Origin: Cucumis sativus
Taxonomy: Eukaryota; Streptophyta; Magnoliopsida; Cucurbitales; Cucurbitaceae
Assembly (NCBI RefSeq): GCF_000004075.3
Contig: NC_026657.2
Span: 26,010,408 to 26,074,407 of the forward strand
Length of the DNA: 64,000 nucleotides
Reading direction: 5' to 3'
Made by a program: the position numbers and the translations under genes. The notes beneath the pieces are model-generated. The model did not search any database. It was given only the letters and a program-made list of their open reading frames with translations, and had not been told where the DNA came from. The first letter of the stretch is position 1; every line of letters starts with the position of its first letter. This document shows positions 45,321 through 58,645 of the stretch, in pieces.

Positions 45321-47247
45321 CGGGAAAGTATGAGAACTTGATGTCGAAAAAGAGGGATATATGCCTCAATATCTGCTAAGCTATTATCTCACTATACCGG
45401 TGCAGATCGACCACTGAGAAAAAGGATTATGAGTAATAAGTTTACGAATCAGTTTCAACTAACTAACCGAAAAAGGAAAACTATTTCATAGCTTGGACTA
45501 CATTACATAGACTAAGCCCTATTTACTACTTGGGTTGAGTGCGCCATGACTCACTCACAAAATTATGACCCCCCAAATGGAACAAGAGAGAATAGTTTAC
45601 CTCTACCAAAGCGTAAGGAAAGATGACACAACACATAGGCTTATGGGAGAGGTCCCACTAGAGAAGTTATCGAGAGGTGCTCATACTACTAGACTATGAT
45701 AGGAAAGATTACGAAAAACATTTAAAATAATTGCATTGATCACAAAAGTTTGCAGAACAGGTTACGTCATTCAGAGGAATGACCTAATCTGACTATATTA
45801 TTTCACAAATGTCTTAAATTATCAATTATTTATATTAATAAGGTTTGACTAATTTTTAGGACGAATTTAACCTTATCATACATTAACAATAAAACATTTA
45901 TACGAAATTCATTTACTTGTTTACCATAAATACATTAACTGTTGATTTTAAAACTGACATATTTGAACTATTAATTATGTAATTTTTTTATTTGATTGCA
46001 TTTATTATTGATTCTAACTAATTAAGGTATATATGACATAGAATTAGGGTAATTGTTAAATTGAATTTAATTAACAAATATATCTTCAATCTCTCCACCA
46101 CTTCTTGTTATTTCTTTTGCCGATCAAATCTTTTTTTTTTTTTTTGTTGTTCACCTCTTTCATCTTTTCCGATGTGTTTGTAATTTTTTCATGTTATATA
46201 TTCTATTCAATTTTCATTCTATATATGTTGTTTTGAAATCATTATTATTATGGATTTTTAGGTTAAATTAGTAAATAACACTTTTCATTAGTTTGGAGAG
46301 AAATGCATTCTCAAAATACAAAGCTTATATTACATTCAGTTATCAATATTATTCATATATTTAAAGTCCATTTCATAATTTTAATTTTACATTATATATA
46401 AATTTGGAATCAAATTACATGTTTGTTATATACCATGAATGATTATGAATGTGTATGACACTCATTAACAACTAATTTTATTACATGTTATATTATTAGA
46501 TTAGATTAATTGAGTCTTCAAGATATACCATATTTTATATAAAACATTGTTATAGTTGTTTATTATATAGTATGATGTATATATGCAAAATAATTAAATA
46601 TAATTGTGTATATATGAAAAAAATACGTAATTACTATAATTATATTTGATATAAAACATGATATATATTTAAAATTAATAACTAAACCAAATAACTACAC
46701 AAGTTGAACAATTCTACGTAAAAAAGAAATCATTATATATTTTCAAAAAATTATAGAATTTATAGAATAAAAAAACTTACGTACATTTATACAAAACAAC
46801 ATAGGAATGGAAAAAAAGGGAAAAAAATCATGTAAAATATCATATAATAACCACAATGGAAATTTATATTAGAAAGAAAAAATAAACCAAACATTTACGA
46901 TTAAAAATAAATATATACTATTTCACATTAATTTAATCGAATCTCATACAATTAAAAAATATATATATTATTTCACATTAAATTTTCTAAACTAAAATAA
47001 ATAATAAATACTTAAAGTAAAAATTTAAATTAACTCAATTAAAAAACCATTTTCATTTTTATTTTTTTTTTATATTTGTGTCATTACCAATTTCTTCTAC
47101 TTAAAAAAATAATATTAATCATAACCATGGATAGCATTGATAATTTATGCTTTATTTTCGTGTAAATTGAGAGCTCAATGTATCTCTTACATAATTTTAA
47201 GTTTATTACGTAATGAAGCATATATAAAATTAATCTAAGGTAGAAGC
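45321..47247. other. Very AT-rich stretch between the two direct repeats
   Basis: No ORF of note, no RNA gene, no terminal inverted repeats. From 45,850 the DNA is almost pure A/T. Confidence 0.5.
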
Positions 47248-47345
47248 AGACAAGTTGGGCCTTTTGCCCAACACCCTCTCTTTTTTTCCTTTGAGTCCAA
47301 TACTTTTACTTCGACGCTGAACCTAATCTTCCTCCCAAATCATGA
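47248..47345. repeat. Direct repeat, right member
   Basis: 'gcagacaagttgggccttttgcccaacaccc', T-run, 'ttgagtccaatacttttac'. Matches 45,226-45,320. Confidence 0.6.
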
Positions 47346-50300
47346 TGAAATTTATGCATTGGAAAAAGACAATAATGAGATCTAAGACATGCATTGCAAC
47401 CAACCAAATAAATGGTATTATGAATTCTTGAAACCAATTGCTTGAAATATATGATTGTACAAAGTAAATAAAGTTTAATTAATTAAATTATATAAGACAT
47501 CCAAGTCGCAAAAATGTAATTAATGAAGAATTGATGAGCCTTTCTTTATAAGTAAATGTATTATATGGTGTGGTATAATCCAACCTTGTTTTCCCAATCT
47601 TTCCCTTTATAAAAATATTTGAGATATTATTTGTTTTGAGTTCATTGTTTCCTCATCTTTCCAAAAAGGAAATCACTTCGTTGCATTATTGTCAAAGCAA
47701 AATTTTGTGGTCCTCAACATATAGATCTTTTTCATCCCACTTTTTGAAAAGCTTTTCCCCACAAAATTATACACACACACATATATTTATAAAAGGTTTG
47801 GTAGATTTATTTAGATTGCTATGTTTGTATTAAATGATGATGGATTCATTGAAAAGTATAGTGTGTCAATTGAGTGTGGTCGATCTTTTTGATCTTTTTC
47901 ATTAATCAAGCTGCAACTATATTATAGAGACGTTTAGAATGGATGTCATTTTTAGTACCTTTCGTCATTTACAAATCAACTATAATTCCTTTCATTGATC
48001 ATGAGAATTTGGTTAAAGTGACTTTGAATTAAATCACAATTATCCACTCAATTAATTTAGAGAAATGATGTATGTTTTTTTCATTAAACACAATAAAACC
48101 CAAAATTCTTAAATAATTGGTCAATTTTTAACCCTTGTGTTTTTATGAAACAACAAATATTTGGTAATGAAATCAATAAAAATATATAAAAGTATTATAA
48201 CTTTGTAATGTTAGAGGATATGTTCAAATTCTTCTCCCACATATACATTTGTAGAACTAAAAGAAAACATTTGGTTTTAATTATGAGATTTGATGAAACC
48301 AAATTATATAAAATAAAATTGGAACTTAATCTCAAAACATAAAAAGGACCACAATTTTATAAACCAGAAATCTAACCCGAACCTTTAATACCAATAAAAA
48401 AAGAAAAAAGAAAAAGCAAAAGCAAAACACACATAACATAATATTATATGTATGTGTGTATATATTATGAAACATGGTGGGGAGATTCGTACTTTGGAGG
48501 CCGTACAATTACGCCATATCCTTCATCCTTCTCTGGCTGGGAATCAAATAATTATTTAAATAAAACTATATACAATTTTGATCTAATAAAAACATAAACA
48601 TTCTCCAAATAAATGACAAAGAGAGTAGGAGATAAAATAAGTTATTGAGAATTTAGAGATGGATAACAAAATATGTTACAAAGGAATCCTTATGCTTATT
48701 CGTTGATCAATTTTATTCAGCGATTCTTCCAATTTTATTACAGAGAACTCAACTTTGATGAGAAATTAATTAAAGATAAAATATAGTTCTAAAAAACAAT
48801 AAAATTGACATGGAGTGAGAATCAAGGGAAGACATATTCTTAGGATTATAATTTCATCCATGAGTTAGTTAATTGCTTTTAACGTGAATTTTAATTATGA
48901 CAATTGTAGATTTAGGAGTTTTATTTTCCTGATTAACTTTCTAATATATAATTAATAGACTTATCTTCATAGATCCATTAAGTAGTACAACATTAAAATC
49001 CTCCATTAATTAATCTCTACTAATCTCAATGTCCTTCTCGTGCATATTAATTAACAGATTAGCATACTAGATACTAGGTCCAACTCAATGTATTCTCTCT
49101 CAAGTCAATATCAAGTAAAAGTAAAGATAATTCATACATTAGCCACATGGTTTAAAGGCATTATGAATGAATATGCTAATTAAAATGAGTTATATGAATG
49201 AATTTGCTAATTAAAATGAGTTATGCATTAACAAGTCCATGACAAAATCATAAATCCAAAGATCAACACAAATTAGTTACTCATGATTACAACATAAGTA
49301 AAGACACTTCAAGACGAAAACCAAGATAAATTAATGGAAAAATAAAGAGGGAAAGAGAAAGCAAGTCAAGTATGTGACTATCGTCCTCCTCCAAATTTGA
49401 ATAGCAACTCCAACGGTCTCCTTAAATGTCCACTCCTTTGTAGCACCAAAATGTTGTCTTTCCTTTGAACTCAATTGCTGGGAAGGCTTCACCAAGTAAT
49501 TGAAGAGAATTTAGGAGAATTCTCTCAAAGAATAGGCTTTGTAGGGATGGAAAATAGTAACTCTCGAGGCCTTCCCCCTCCCAATTGCTGTTTTGGAGTG
49601 TCAAAGTAGCGTTACAACGCTTGTTGAATATTCTACCTAACCCACTTGTCGTCCGTCCCGCGCCATGAAGGCTGGTCTGCTGCACAACGTTGCAGCGTGT
49701 CCATCTAAAGCGCCACCTATCACACGAACTTGAGGGACACACCATGTATCTAATTTTTGGTCGACAATGCAACACTATCCTGTGGTAGGGGCATACATTT
49801 TTGTTAGTTCACATTCCTTTCTTCATTTTTGCTCCAAATTGACCTAGTTTTGTTCGTTTTCATTTCTTTTGCTCCCAAATGATAAATTTGCCATAATTTG
49901 CTGAGAAACACCGGCAAACACATCAAATTTAATAAAATCAACTCTAATAAGAAGCGAAAATAAACACATTTTAGGTGCTTGTTAAGTCCACACTTTCGAT
50001 CGGTTGGTTATCTAATTATCCTAAGTTAACTCGAAAACTCTGTAGAATACACCGAAGGTCAACCTTCTCTATAAATATATTATTTTAACTTCATATCCTA
50101 ACTATTTTAAAACAAAATGGAGGGTATTTTTGAATTTTTTTTAAAATTTAAGAAAATCTTTTAAATGAAATTTACATCTGTAATAATTTAAGGTGTGAAA
50201 GAATTTGTAAAGCATCGGGTATAAAAAAACGAATAAGATGAAAAGAAAAGAAATAGAAAAGGGGAAGATGGATGGTGGTGTCGGTGATTTACGTTTTTAG

Positions 50301-51289
50301 ATTCCAAAATATTTTAAAGAGTTATGGTTTAAAAAATGAATACATAATAGTAAAAGGACAAAGAATATTGGTATCCTTCACTTTTCTTCTTTCTCAAGCT
50401 TTCCCCATCTCCACGCGCTTTCTTCCACGCTACCAATTCTTCTTTTTTAATACTTCAACTCTATTTCATATAATATATTTAGAATTTGAATCGATCAGAA
50501 AATTAAAGTTTATTTCTTCAGTGTAAAGTGTCAAATTGAAGAACTTTGCACTTCATGTTGAATTAATCTCATATATATGTTGTCTGTTAGCACCCCAATA
50601 TATAATATCTAATACTTTGTGTCGTCGTCTTACATTATTTGTTTCTTGCAATTTGAATTGTAGCATTTTAGAATAATATTTGAAACTTATGTGTGATAGT
50701 GATGCTAAGTTTGATTCAATATATGCCAATTGCTTCTCATTCGTTGATAATAACCTAAATGTTGAGTTTCCCCTAGTGGCCCTACATTTTGTCTAAACAC
50801 CTTAAGTTCACAAAAACCTGATCATTCTCCTAAACTTTATCATCCATATTATTCAATCTTGTTTAAATTTCACATACATACAATGAGCAATAATTGATCC
50901 ATTCATTCCTTGTGAATTTTCTATCAGTAGAACCCTCCAAACATATGCTTTGTTTCATATATAGTGTTCCAGTGTTTGCAAGCTAGCTTTTGATTTCAAT
51001 AGGGTACAACTAATAATCATAATCAATAGGGTGTACTATATTAGTACTTTGATTCATATATATATATATATATGTGAGAAATGAACTGAAAGATGTACTA
51101 TTATGTAAAAAAAATCTGATTCAAATATTTTGTCCAGCTTACAATGTATCATTACAATATCTGCTTGTAAGTGATTCAATTCACTCATGTGTATGGTTTT
51201 AGCACATATATAACAAAAAATGTACGTGTAACTAACAATAACAATGGATACATATTTTTGTAAATATAACTATAAAATATAGAGAGTTT
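47346..51289. other. Intergenic DNA; one GC-richer patch of unknown nature at 49.4-49.8 kb
   Basis: Mostly AT-rich without features. Between about 49,390 and 49,790 the composition rises and the minus strand has a 117-codon ORF. Its translation has no recognisable motif and no splice partners. The patch may be an old transposon piece (for example LTR sequence). Confidence 0.45.
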
Positions 51290-51560
51290 CTAAATGCATA
51301 AGAATGTATATCCAAATACGTCGAAAAAGGATCTCCCAACACATGTAAGACTATCGGGGGACAAATCAGGAGAAATGCGTCGGAATACAAATTCTCAACG
51401 CGTACATGAAGTAACATTGTGAATACCTTACTCCAAACGGAAAAATGAAGCATGTCAGGCATTACCTTTCCCAGACATGCTTCATTTCGGCATTGGGAGT
51501 AAGGTATTCCCAACCCGACATTGGGAAATGGTCTTCCGATACAATGCGTAAAATGTCGAG
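51290..51560. mobile_element. Fold-back element related to CACTA-like MITEs
   Basis: A perfect-looking hairpin core: 'gaataccttactcc' and 'aatgaagcatgtc' (51,421-51,459) are answered by 'agacatgcttcatt' and 'gggagtaaggtattcc' (51,474-51,512). Around it are 'cgtcgaaaaaggatctccc', 'cgtcggaatac' and 'cttccgatacaatgcg', the same vocabulary as the CACTA-like elements at 36.5 and 44.4 kb. No terminal CACTA was found. Confidence 0.55.
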
Positions 51561-52367
51561 ATTGTGATTAACTACTGGCACGTACGTGCGTTGGAGATTA
51601 TGTCCTTTTACTTTTTTTTTTCAATTATTATGTTTAGTTTTTTTATCCTGTGATACGTTTTTGAGTTCTGATTCGACTTAAATTCAGTAAAGTTTTCAAA
51701 TGAACAAACACAAAATTGTCATTTATAAAATTAAAACATAAATCCAACAAAAAAAAGTGTCTTCCTGTTTGAATAAGTACATATTGTTTGTTTGAAACAA
51801 GTACGTAAAAAAGAAAAAAAAAACAGCATCTCTCATCGTCCCAGATGTCATCTTCGAACAAGTCCACACCTACAATGACATTAAAGTGAGGTACATTATT
51901 CAAACTTCAAAGAAACCAAAATGCATGGATATGTCAAAAACCAAAAACTTAGGAACAACCAATAATCAAAGTATAACCTCTAATTAAACTTCCACTCTTA
52001 CAACTTAGGAACAAACAATAATCAAACGACAACCCCTAAGTACCTGATCTCTCAATGTCCACTCTTTCTACAAATGTAACCAACAATAGAGACCAAACTT
52101 ACAAATACACTCACTTCGGTGTCTTACCGAATGTAACAATTACATTTAAACCTTCAAAGTGTCGTTTAAGCCCTCCTCCCCCCAAACTGACGCAATGATC
52201 GAAGTACCCAAAACAACCCAACTTATCAACCTCTACTCTTTCTACGTAGGAATATAACAATAGAATCGCTAAATCTTGAACAACAATGGAAACTAGGAAA
52301 AAGATTTTGAAGAAAAACATGAGAGTCATGATTTTGCAATTGTCGTTATTTTTCATATCCTTCTCAT

Positions 52368-52560
52368 CGCTACAAGAAATCAAAATAATTCTGATGCCAG
52401 AAACAAGATCGATGAAAGATGCATCGATGTTGACCACCTTTCATTGCTTGCATCAACGTCAAGACATTCTGCGACGTACAAGAAACAGATGTCGCGGACC
52501 AAAATGGACCAAGGAAGATTTTTTCAAATGAGTTATGTTTTCTAGAACTCTCGTGAATTC
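52368..52560. mobile_element. Possible end of another CACTA-like element
   Basis: Begins CGCTACAAGAAATC (one or two bases from CACTACAAGAAA). It is followed by 'cgatgaaagatgcatcgatg' (inverted) and 'cgacgtacaagaaac'. The 81-codon plus-strand ORF across it matches nothing known. The second end was not found. Confidence 0.35.
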
Positions 52561-52959
52561 AAGATTTTTTGGAGGATTGCTAAGTTGCTAGCCTTCATTT
52601 GTAGCATCCATTTAAAATTGAAGAGTTCTCTCCTATCTTCCTTTCTTTCTTTTCTTTGTTATTGAGTTGAGCTGAAAACAAGTATCCAATAGTTCTGCTA
52701 GATCCGAAAGTAGTTCAATCGTCAAGTTCTATCAGAGTTAGTCATTGTATTCTGTTGAGTCGATTGTTGTAATCTGCTTGCAAGCCCGTGTAGAGCGAAT
52801 GATTGTCTTCAAGACAGCGCTTATCAAAAGCGTGCATCGACTATAGTTTGTATACAAAGTTTTTTTTTTATATATATTTCTTTCCAGTGTTTTATTGTTT
52901 TTATATCTAAAGCTTATTATGTCATCTTACTTAAGTGTATTTGTTTCCATTTGAGTTGC

Positions 52960-55305
52960 AATCAGTTTGCTAGTGGATTGCGATGCCCTGATCCAAAAAA
53001 GGGAGTCTTGTTGTAGAGAAGCTTTGCTGGGAAGTTATTTCGGATAAGTGTATGGTCATCTTGCGAGGAAGGACAGAAGAGGAGAAAATGCAATGTAAAG
53101 AAAAATGTTTGCGTCTAAGTTTTATCCCGTTAAGGTAAGCGATGAGATAAGAATAGCTGGCAAGGAAGAAGCATGTGTTGGATGCCAAGAGCTAGGCGTT
53201 TAACGTAGTAATGCGAGAAAAAGTACCTATGCCTAAGGAACGTGAAAAAAAGTAGGTGTCCTGTTGAAATGATTAGAGGACCCAATGAGGAAAGTAAATG
53301 TTTGTTGCTTCCCAAGAAGATAAAGAGATTCAGAAGATTAAAGAGTTTGACTTTCTAAGGAGATAAGGTAGATGTCTCAAGGAAACGTCCAATCACCGAT
53401 GACTTTTAACCTACATGTCAAGTTTGGGTTGGTAGTATGACACAAAAAATTTGTGAGATGACACGTTTAAAGAGTGGAAGTGACCCTTGGATGTGAATGG
53501 TCACTATAAATAGGGGCCAAAGACCAAAGAAAAAGGAGCCCAAAATGTTAGATTTTTTGATAAAATGACAGGAAAAGTTTTGAGTGTTGAACGACTGGTT
53601 GAGGGAACTGCAAGACAAAAAGCAAAAGCAGAAAGTAGAGAAGAAATGAGTTAAGGCTAATTATTTTTTTGAGTGATCTTTATAAATGAATAAATGTTTG
53701 TGAATGATTCTTCATAAAATAAAATGAGTATATTTGTATGAATGAATGGTTGTTTATAACGAAAACGTTTGTATTTATGCTCTTCGTTTTGGAAAGAAAT
53801 ATTTTATAAATGTTGTGTTACAAGTATTCCTTTGCAACCTCGTGTTTATGATTATTGCATGGCTTTGTTATTTTTGTGATAATCTATGTTAGGAGTAAGT
53901 TGTGAGCTAATACTCCTTGTTATTAATTGTGTGATTTATGCATTGAGGTGTATGATCTATCGTAAGACACCGGTGGAAATCCCAGGTAACTTGCAAGATG
54001 CTAGTTGAATGTGAATCCTAGGTTTAAGCTAGGGGAGAATCTCAGGTTGGGTAGAGTGTTGACAAAATCTTGACATTGGATGCTGGTGAATGTGAATCCC
54101 AAATCTAGGCAAGGAATAAGGTATGAGACGTTTGATCGAATGTGAATTTCAAGTCTTAGAAAAATATTGAATGTGACGAGATGTTGGTGAAAATCCTAGG
54201 TAACTCACATGACATTGGTTGAATGTGAATCCCATGTCCTGGTGATGAGTTTGGAATGTGTGATGACTTAAGCATGTAGAACTTATTGTACTTATTGTGA
54301 TGGTAGTTTGATTGGAATATGATACAATGAGAATCATATGTTTGTGATCTGGCCTTGTTGCTATTATTATTTGAATTTGTTGTATTTCCTAAAAAGTTTT
54401 CTCAAACCCATCACTCACTTAGTCCTTTTGACTTACGTTTTAAGTTTTTTCTCTCCAGGTTGTCAAGCGTTAAAGCCAAGTAAAAGATGGTTCTCAGATG
54501 TGGAAGTCAAGTTAAGGAGGGAAGACAAGGTTGTTATGTAAACTTATGCGGCGTGAGAGTCATGTCATTATACCTCGGGTTCAAGGAGTCGGTTGGTAAG
54601 CGCATTGCTCCTTGACACAGATGGCTCAACTCAGAAGGAAGACAAGCTTAGGTTGGTAAGGCCAAGCCCAATGAGCAAGAGAGCCAAAGAACTCAGTTAG
54701 AAAAAGGAAGCCCTAAATACTGTCCTTGAGTTGGGTTGTTGGGAGACCAAGGTGAAGGAAGAAATGAAGTCTTTACACCTCTAGGTACCCTGTCTCAAGA
54801 AGCAACATTTGGCGGCAAAAAAAAAAAAAAAAGAGTCTTATACTCTAGAACATCTTGGCACGAAGAGCAACACCTTGGTGGAAGAAGAAAGGCGTGTAGA
54901 TCATACTTAGTTTCTTTATATATATATATACAAGAAGGAAAAATGGTTGTATTTTGTAATTTGGGAACTTTGTATAAAGTGTTAAGTTAATAAAAAGAAG
55001 AAGTCTATTCATTTCGATGTATTATCTTTGAATAAAGTGATAATTATCACATAGTACTAAAAGTTGTCTAGAGCTAAGTGTTAAGTGCTAGACGTCGTAG
55101 CTAAGTTAAAAGTTGTTTTCCGCTGCAAAGAGTTGTGAAGGTCTCCAAGATTCAAGTAAAGAACTCAAATAGACAAGTGAAGGGAGTTGTTCCACTTACT
55201 AAGGGTTTGCACGTCATCTTGCGAAGGGGTACACGATAAATGTCTATGCGGCACGCCCCTATTTGGTCGCATGGAGTGATAGTTGAGACGAAGCGTGACA
55301 TGGAT
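52960..55305. mobile_element. LTR-like block, gypsy type, internally repetitive
   Basis: A 2.3-kb stretch of higher GC than its flanks, with no coding domain. A subsection (53,940-54,250) repeats 'gaatgtgaatccca' five or more times with variable spacing. At 54,415-54,490 'tagtccttttgacttacgtttt' then 'aagcgttaaagccaagtaaaagatgg' parallels the LTR-like block at 38,640-38,710. It ends near 'gaagcgtgacatgg' (55,292-55,305). The similar phrases 'tggtcatcttgcgaggaagg' (53,054) and 'cgtcatcttgcgaagg' (55,212) lie near the two ends. Borders unproven. Confidence 0.4.
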
Positions 55306-58300
55306 TCAATTCATATGATATTCAAATTTTCCTCCAACAAATTGATGCACAAATGTTCAAAGCATTGAGAACACTCATCCCAAAAAGTATTCAATGCTAA
55401 ATTGAATTCAACATTCATAAATATTTTATAAATAACCCACAAAATCCATCTAAACGTACATAGACACAATCACATTTAGAGTACAGAATTAGTAAAAAGA
55501 ATGATTAAAGATACAAAAGGAAAATAACAACGTTATTCGACGATCCAACTTTGTCTGTAAAGTAGAATTGATCCTCCAATGCCCTCTAATCATCTCTAGC
55601 TACAAAATTCTCTAAACTCTACTTTGACCTCTCTCTCTTGGCCTCTAAGCTTCAGAGACTCGATAACCTAACCAAAAGAAAAGAACGAATTTTATAAAGC
55701 TAGAATCACGACAACACCGCAACACTACGTGAAAAATAATAGTCACATCACAATACTCTCTCGTTCTTTTACTCTCAATTTTGGCACCGTCCTTAGCGTC
55801 GATATACCATTTGTGTGCCACGTTCAGCTTCTTTTAGCATTTTTTCATGCATTAGAAATATTTAGCTCCTTTCAAGACTCTTCTTCAATTAAACTCCAAA
55901 TTTCTTTTAATTCCATCTAAATAATCCATTAGACTACAAGATGAATATAAAAATGCAATAAAAAACAGCTAACTAAAAATTAATAAATTGAAATCAAATT
56001 CAAAATTCAATATACTATTCTAAAATTTGAAGGTATAAATAAAAACAAAATCTAAAACCCAAAGGTGGACAAAAAAAATGTATATATATACTTAGTTGTG
56101 AGAGATGAACAAAGGGCAGAGTTTGGTTTTTGTCTTTAATGAATGATAGACGGCGGTTTTCACTTTCATGGTGTGAACTAAAGACATGTGAGCGTCTCAC
56201 CATTGCATTTATCCATGACCGTCCCTGTTCACTATTGATCTTTTTTTAACGGTGTGAACAATATTAAAATAAAATTCAAAATTCCTAAAAATATTTACAA
56301 AATACATCCAAATACTATCCAATTTATTTTTCTATATTTGAATTGTCTTTCTCTCCCTCCAATTTAATTTTAGAAAAGAAATCTGTTATAACTAAAATTA
56401 AAATAAGTTTGAGTGAAAAACTTATAAAATTATATTATTTTAGAAAAAAAAACTAAAAGAGTGAATATCACATATTTAAAAAGAAAAGTAGAAACAAACT
56501 TTTGAACCAATAATTGAATTCATTTAAATCAAAAGCATATCAGCGTTATTAGTTTGAAAAATGTCATGTGGGATGAGAAGACTTGAATTGTTTTAATTAT
56601 AAAAATTCAAAATTTAAATTGCTACAACGAGTGAATAAATAAGGGAAGGAAGAAATGGTTTAATATTGTTGAATAATTATTTTTCATTTTAAAAAGAAAA
56701 GATAGTTTCAAGTAGTTTTGTAGCATTTAGAAAAGTTGTATTAAATTTTGTAGTGTGTTCATACTCCAAAGCTGTGTACGATATATTTTATAAAATATAT
56801 ATTAGATTGTTTGTTAACCCATAGATCTTTAATATATTAAAATTGTTTGATAAAAAATTATAGTTTTGAATTTTGTATTCTTGAAATGTGTGCTATATTT
56901 ATTCTATAACCATAAAATTAATATGTATTTTTTTAGGCAATAAAATATATATTTTTGAGTTTTTACTCCTATATATATATATATATTCATGTTCAATAGT
57001 TTCAATCCTAAACTGAGCTTATTTTAAAATTTATTAAAATTACTTGGACTAAAAAATTAAAATTTGAGAAATGTAGCTCAACTCTATCCACATCTAACTT
57101 CAAAATAAAAATAAAACAATAAAAAAAAATGTAGAAGAAAAGAAAGTGAGGGGGAGAAAATGGAATATTTGGAATTTGGGTAAAAACAAATAAGCCCCAA
57201 AAACATTTTAACTATTTATTTGAATTTTTGTGAAGTGTCGGCGAGAAAAAAATTGAAATAATTACACGTAGGCTATTATTAAAGAAAAGGGAAATTTATT
57301 TTTTATTTTTATTTTTTATTTTTAAATGGTAATTTATTTAAAATAAAAAAGGAAGAAGAAGAAGAAGGAAAAGAAAAGGAAAGTTGTAGTCAATGTCACC
57401 GACAAAGGCTTTGATTAAATCAACAAAAATTTGGGACTCCTCCACATGGAACTCATTTCCTCTCATTTTTTAATTTCCAAATTTTGGTTCTTCAATATTT
57501 TTAAGCTCCCTTCTTCTTTTTTTAAATTCAACTTATTTTCTTGATTTACATTTTTCTGAGTAAAATTCTCAAAATTTTTAGTTAAAATCTAAAAACAAAA
57601 ACAACTTTTAAATTATTTTTTAGTTTTGAAGGTTTCCCTTTATTACTTTAAATATTGGTATAATATAGATATCAAAAGGAAAAAAAAAGTTGAGTTGAAA
57701 GTGATATTTATAGGTTAAAATTTAAATAACAAAACAAAAAGGTTATCAAATGACGTTAAATTATAGATTAATAGTAGAGTTTAAAAAGATTGAAAATGAA
57801 TAGATGGATCTTGTAAAGTGGAGTTGTCCTTCTGCTTATAAGTAATTAAATTATTTAGGCTTGTTTTGTTTGATAACCAATTTTAGTTTTTTTTCTAAAT
57901 TATGTTTTTAAAGTTTTGTTTATTAAAAACGAAAACAGGTTTATAACTGATATTGTTTTCTATTTTTTTTGAAAAGAAAATGTATTTCTTTAAAACTTCG
58001 TTTTTTCCATTTTTAATTTTGTTAAAATAATTTTAAAAACAAGTTTATGGTTTAAATGCCAAAAAAAAGTGAATTATTATAAAAAAAAACCTGTTTTTCA
58101 AAATTAATTTTAAACATAAAAAGAGAAAACAAATGAATTAGGAAACATGCTTTTAATTTGTTAATATTAGTTAATGATTTATTTTGTAATTTGTTAGAGC
58201 TAGTTGAGATAGTTGTAATCTATAAATATCTCTTGGAATCTATCTTGATTAATGAAAAAAAATCATCTTCCACCCCTTCTGAAAGATTATCATATAGGTT
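55306..58300. other. AT-rich intergenic DNA, no gene recognised
   Basis: No coding domain, RNA gene or clear transposon. Short purine-rich microsatellites occur near 57,340-57,385. Confidence 0.6.
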
Positions 58301-58309
58301 TATAACTTA

Positions 58310-58645
58310 ATAATCCGGACCACTCAACCCATATTATAAGAGTTGGGTTGGGTTGAGTTAAAAAATTTTGATTTTTTCGAGTTGAGTTGGGTCTTGGGTT
58401 AGAAAGTTGAAAAATTCGATTCAAGCCAACCCAATTCGAATTAATATAAAAATTATTTTAATGAAAACAAATTAAAGGTATATAAATCTTGAATTTATTG
58501 TATGAAAATTTGAATTATGTACGTTTGAAATTTAAATATAACAATTTTAAACTTTTATGACTATAAGAAACTAGAAAAGAGAATTTTTTTTTTTAAAAAA
58601 ATTATATATACAATCCGACAACCCAACCCAATTTCACTCCTAGTG
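58310..58645. mobile_element. Probable MITE with 'caacccaaccc' ends
   Basis: Opens with 'accactcaacccatattataag' and 'gggttgggttgagtt'; closes with 'caatccgacaacccaaccca' and 'tcactcctag'. The middle is AT-rich and non-coding. Elements with such GGGTTGGGTT subterminal repeats are common in dicots. No target duplication identified. Confidence 0.45.

Noticed and set aside
49422-49775. 117-codon minus-strand ORF in a GC-richer patch
   Set aside because: No recognisable motif, no neighbouring exons and no promoter or splice context. It may be part of an old transposon, but I cannot support that.
52286-52531. 81-codon ORF starting METRKKIL
   Set aside because: It overlaps a CACTA-like terminus and has no recognisable family; treated as transposon-derived noise.
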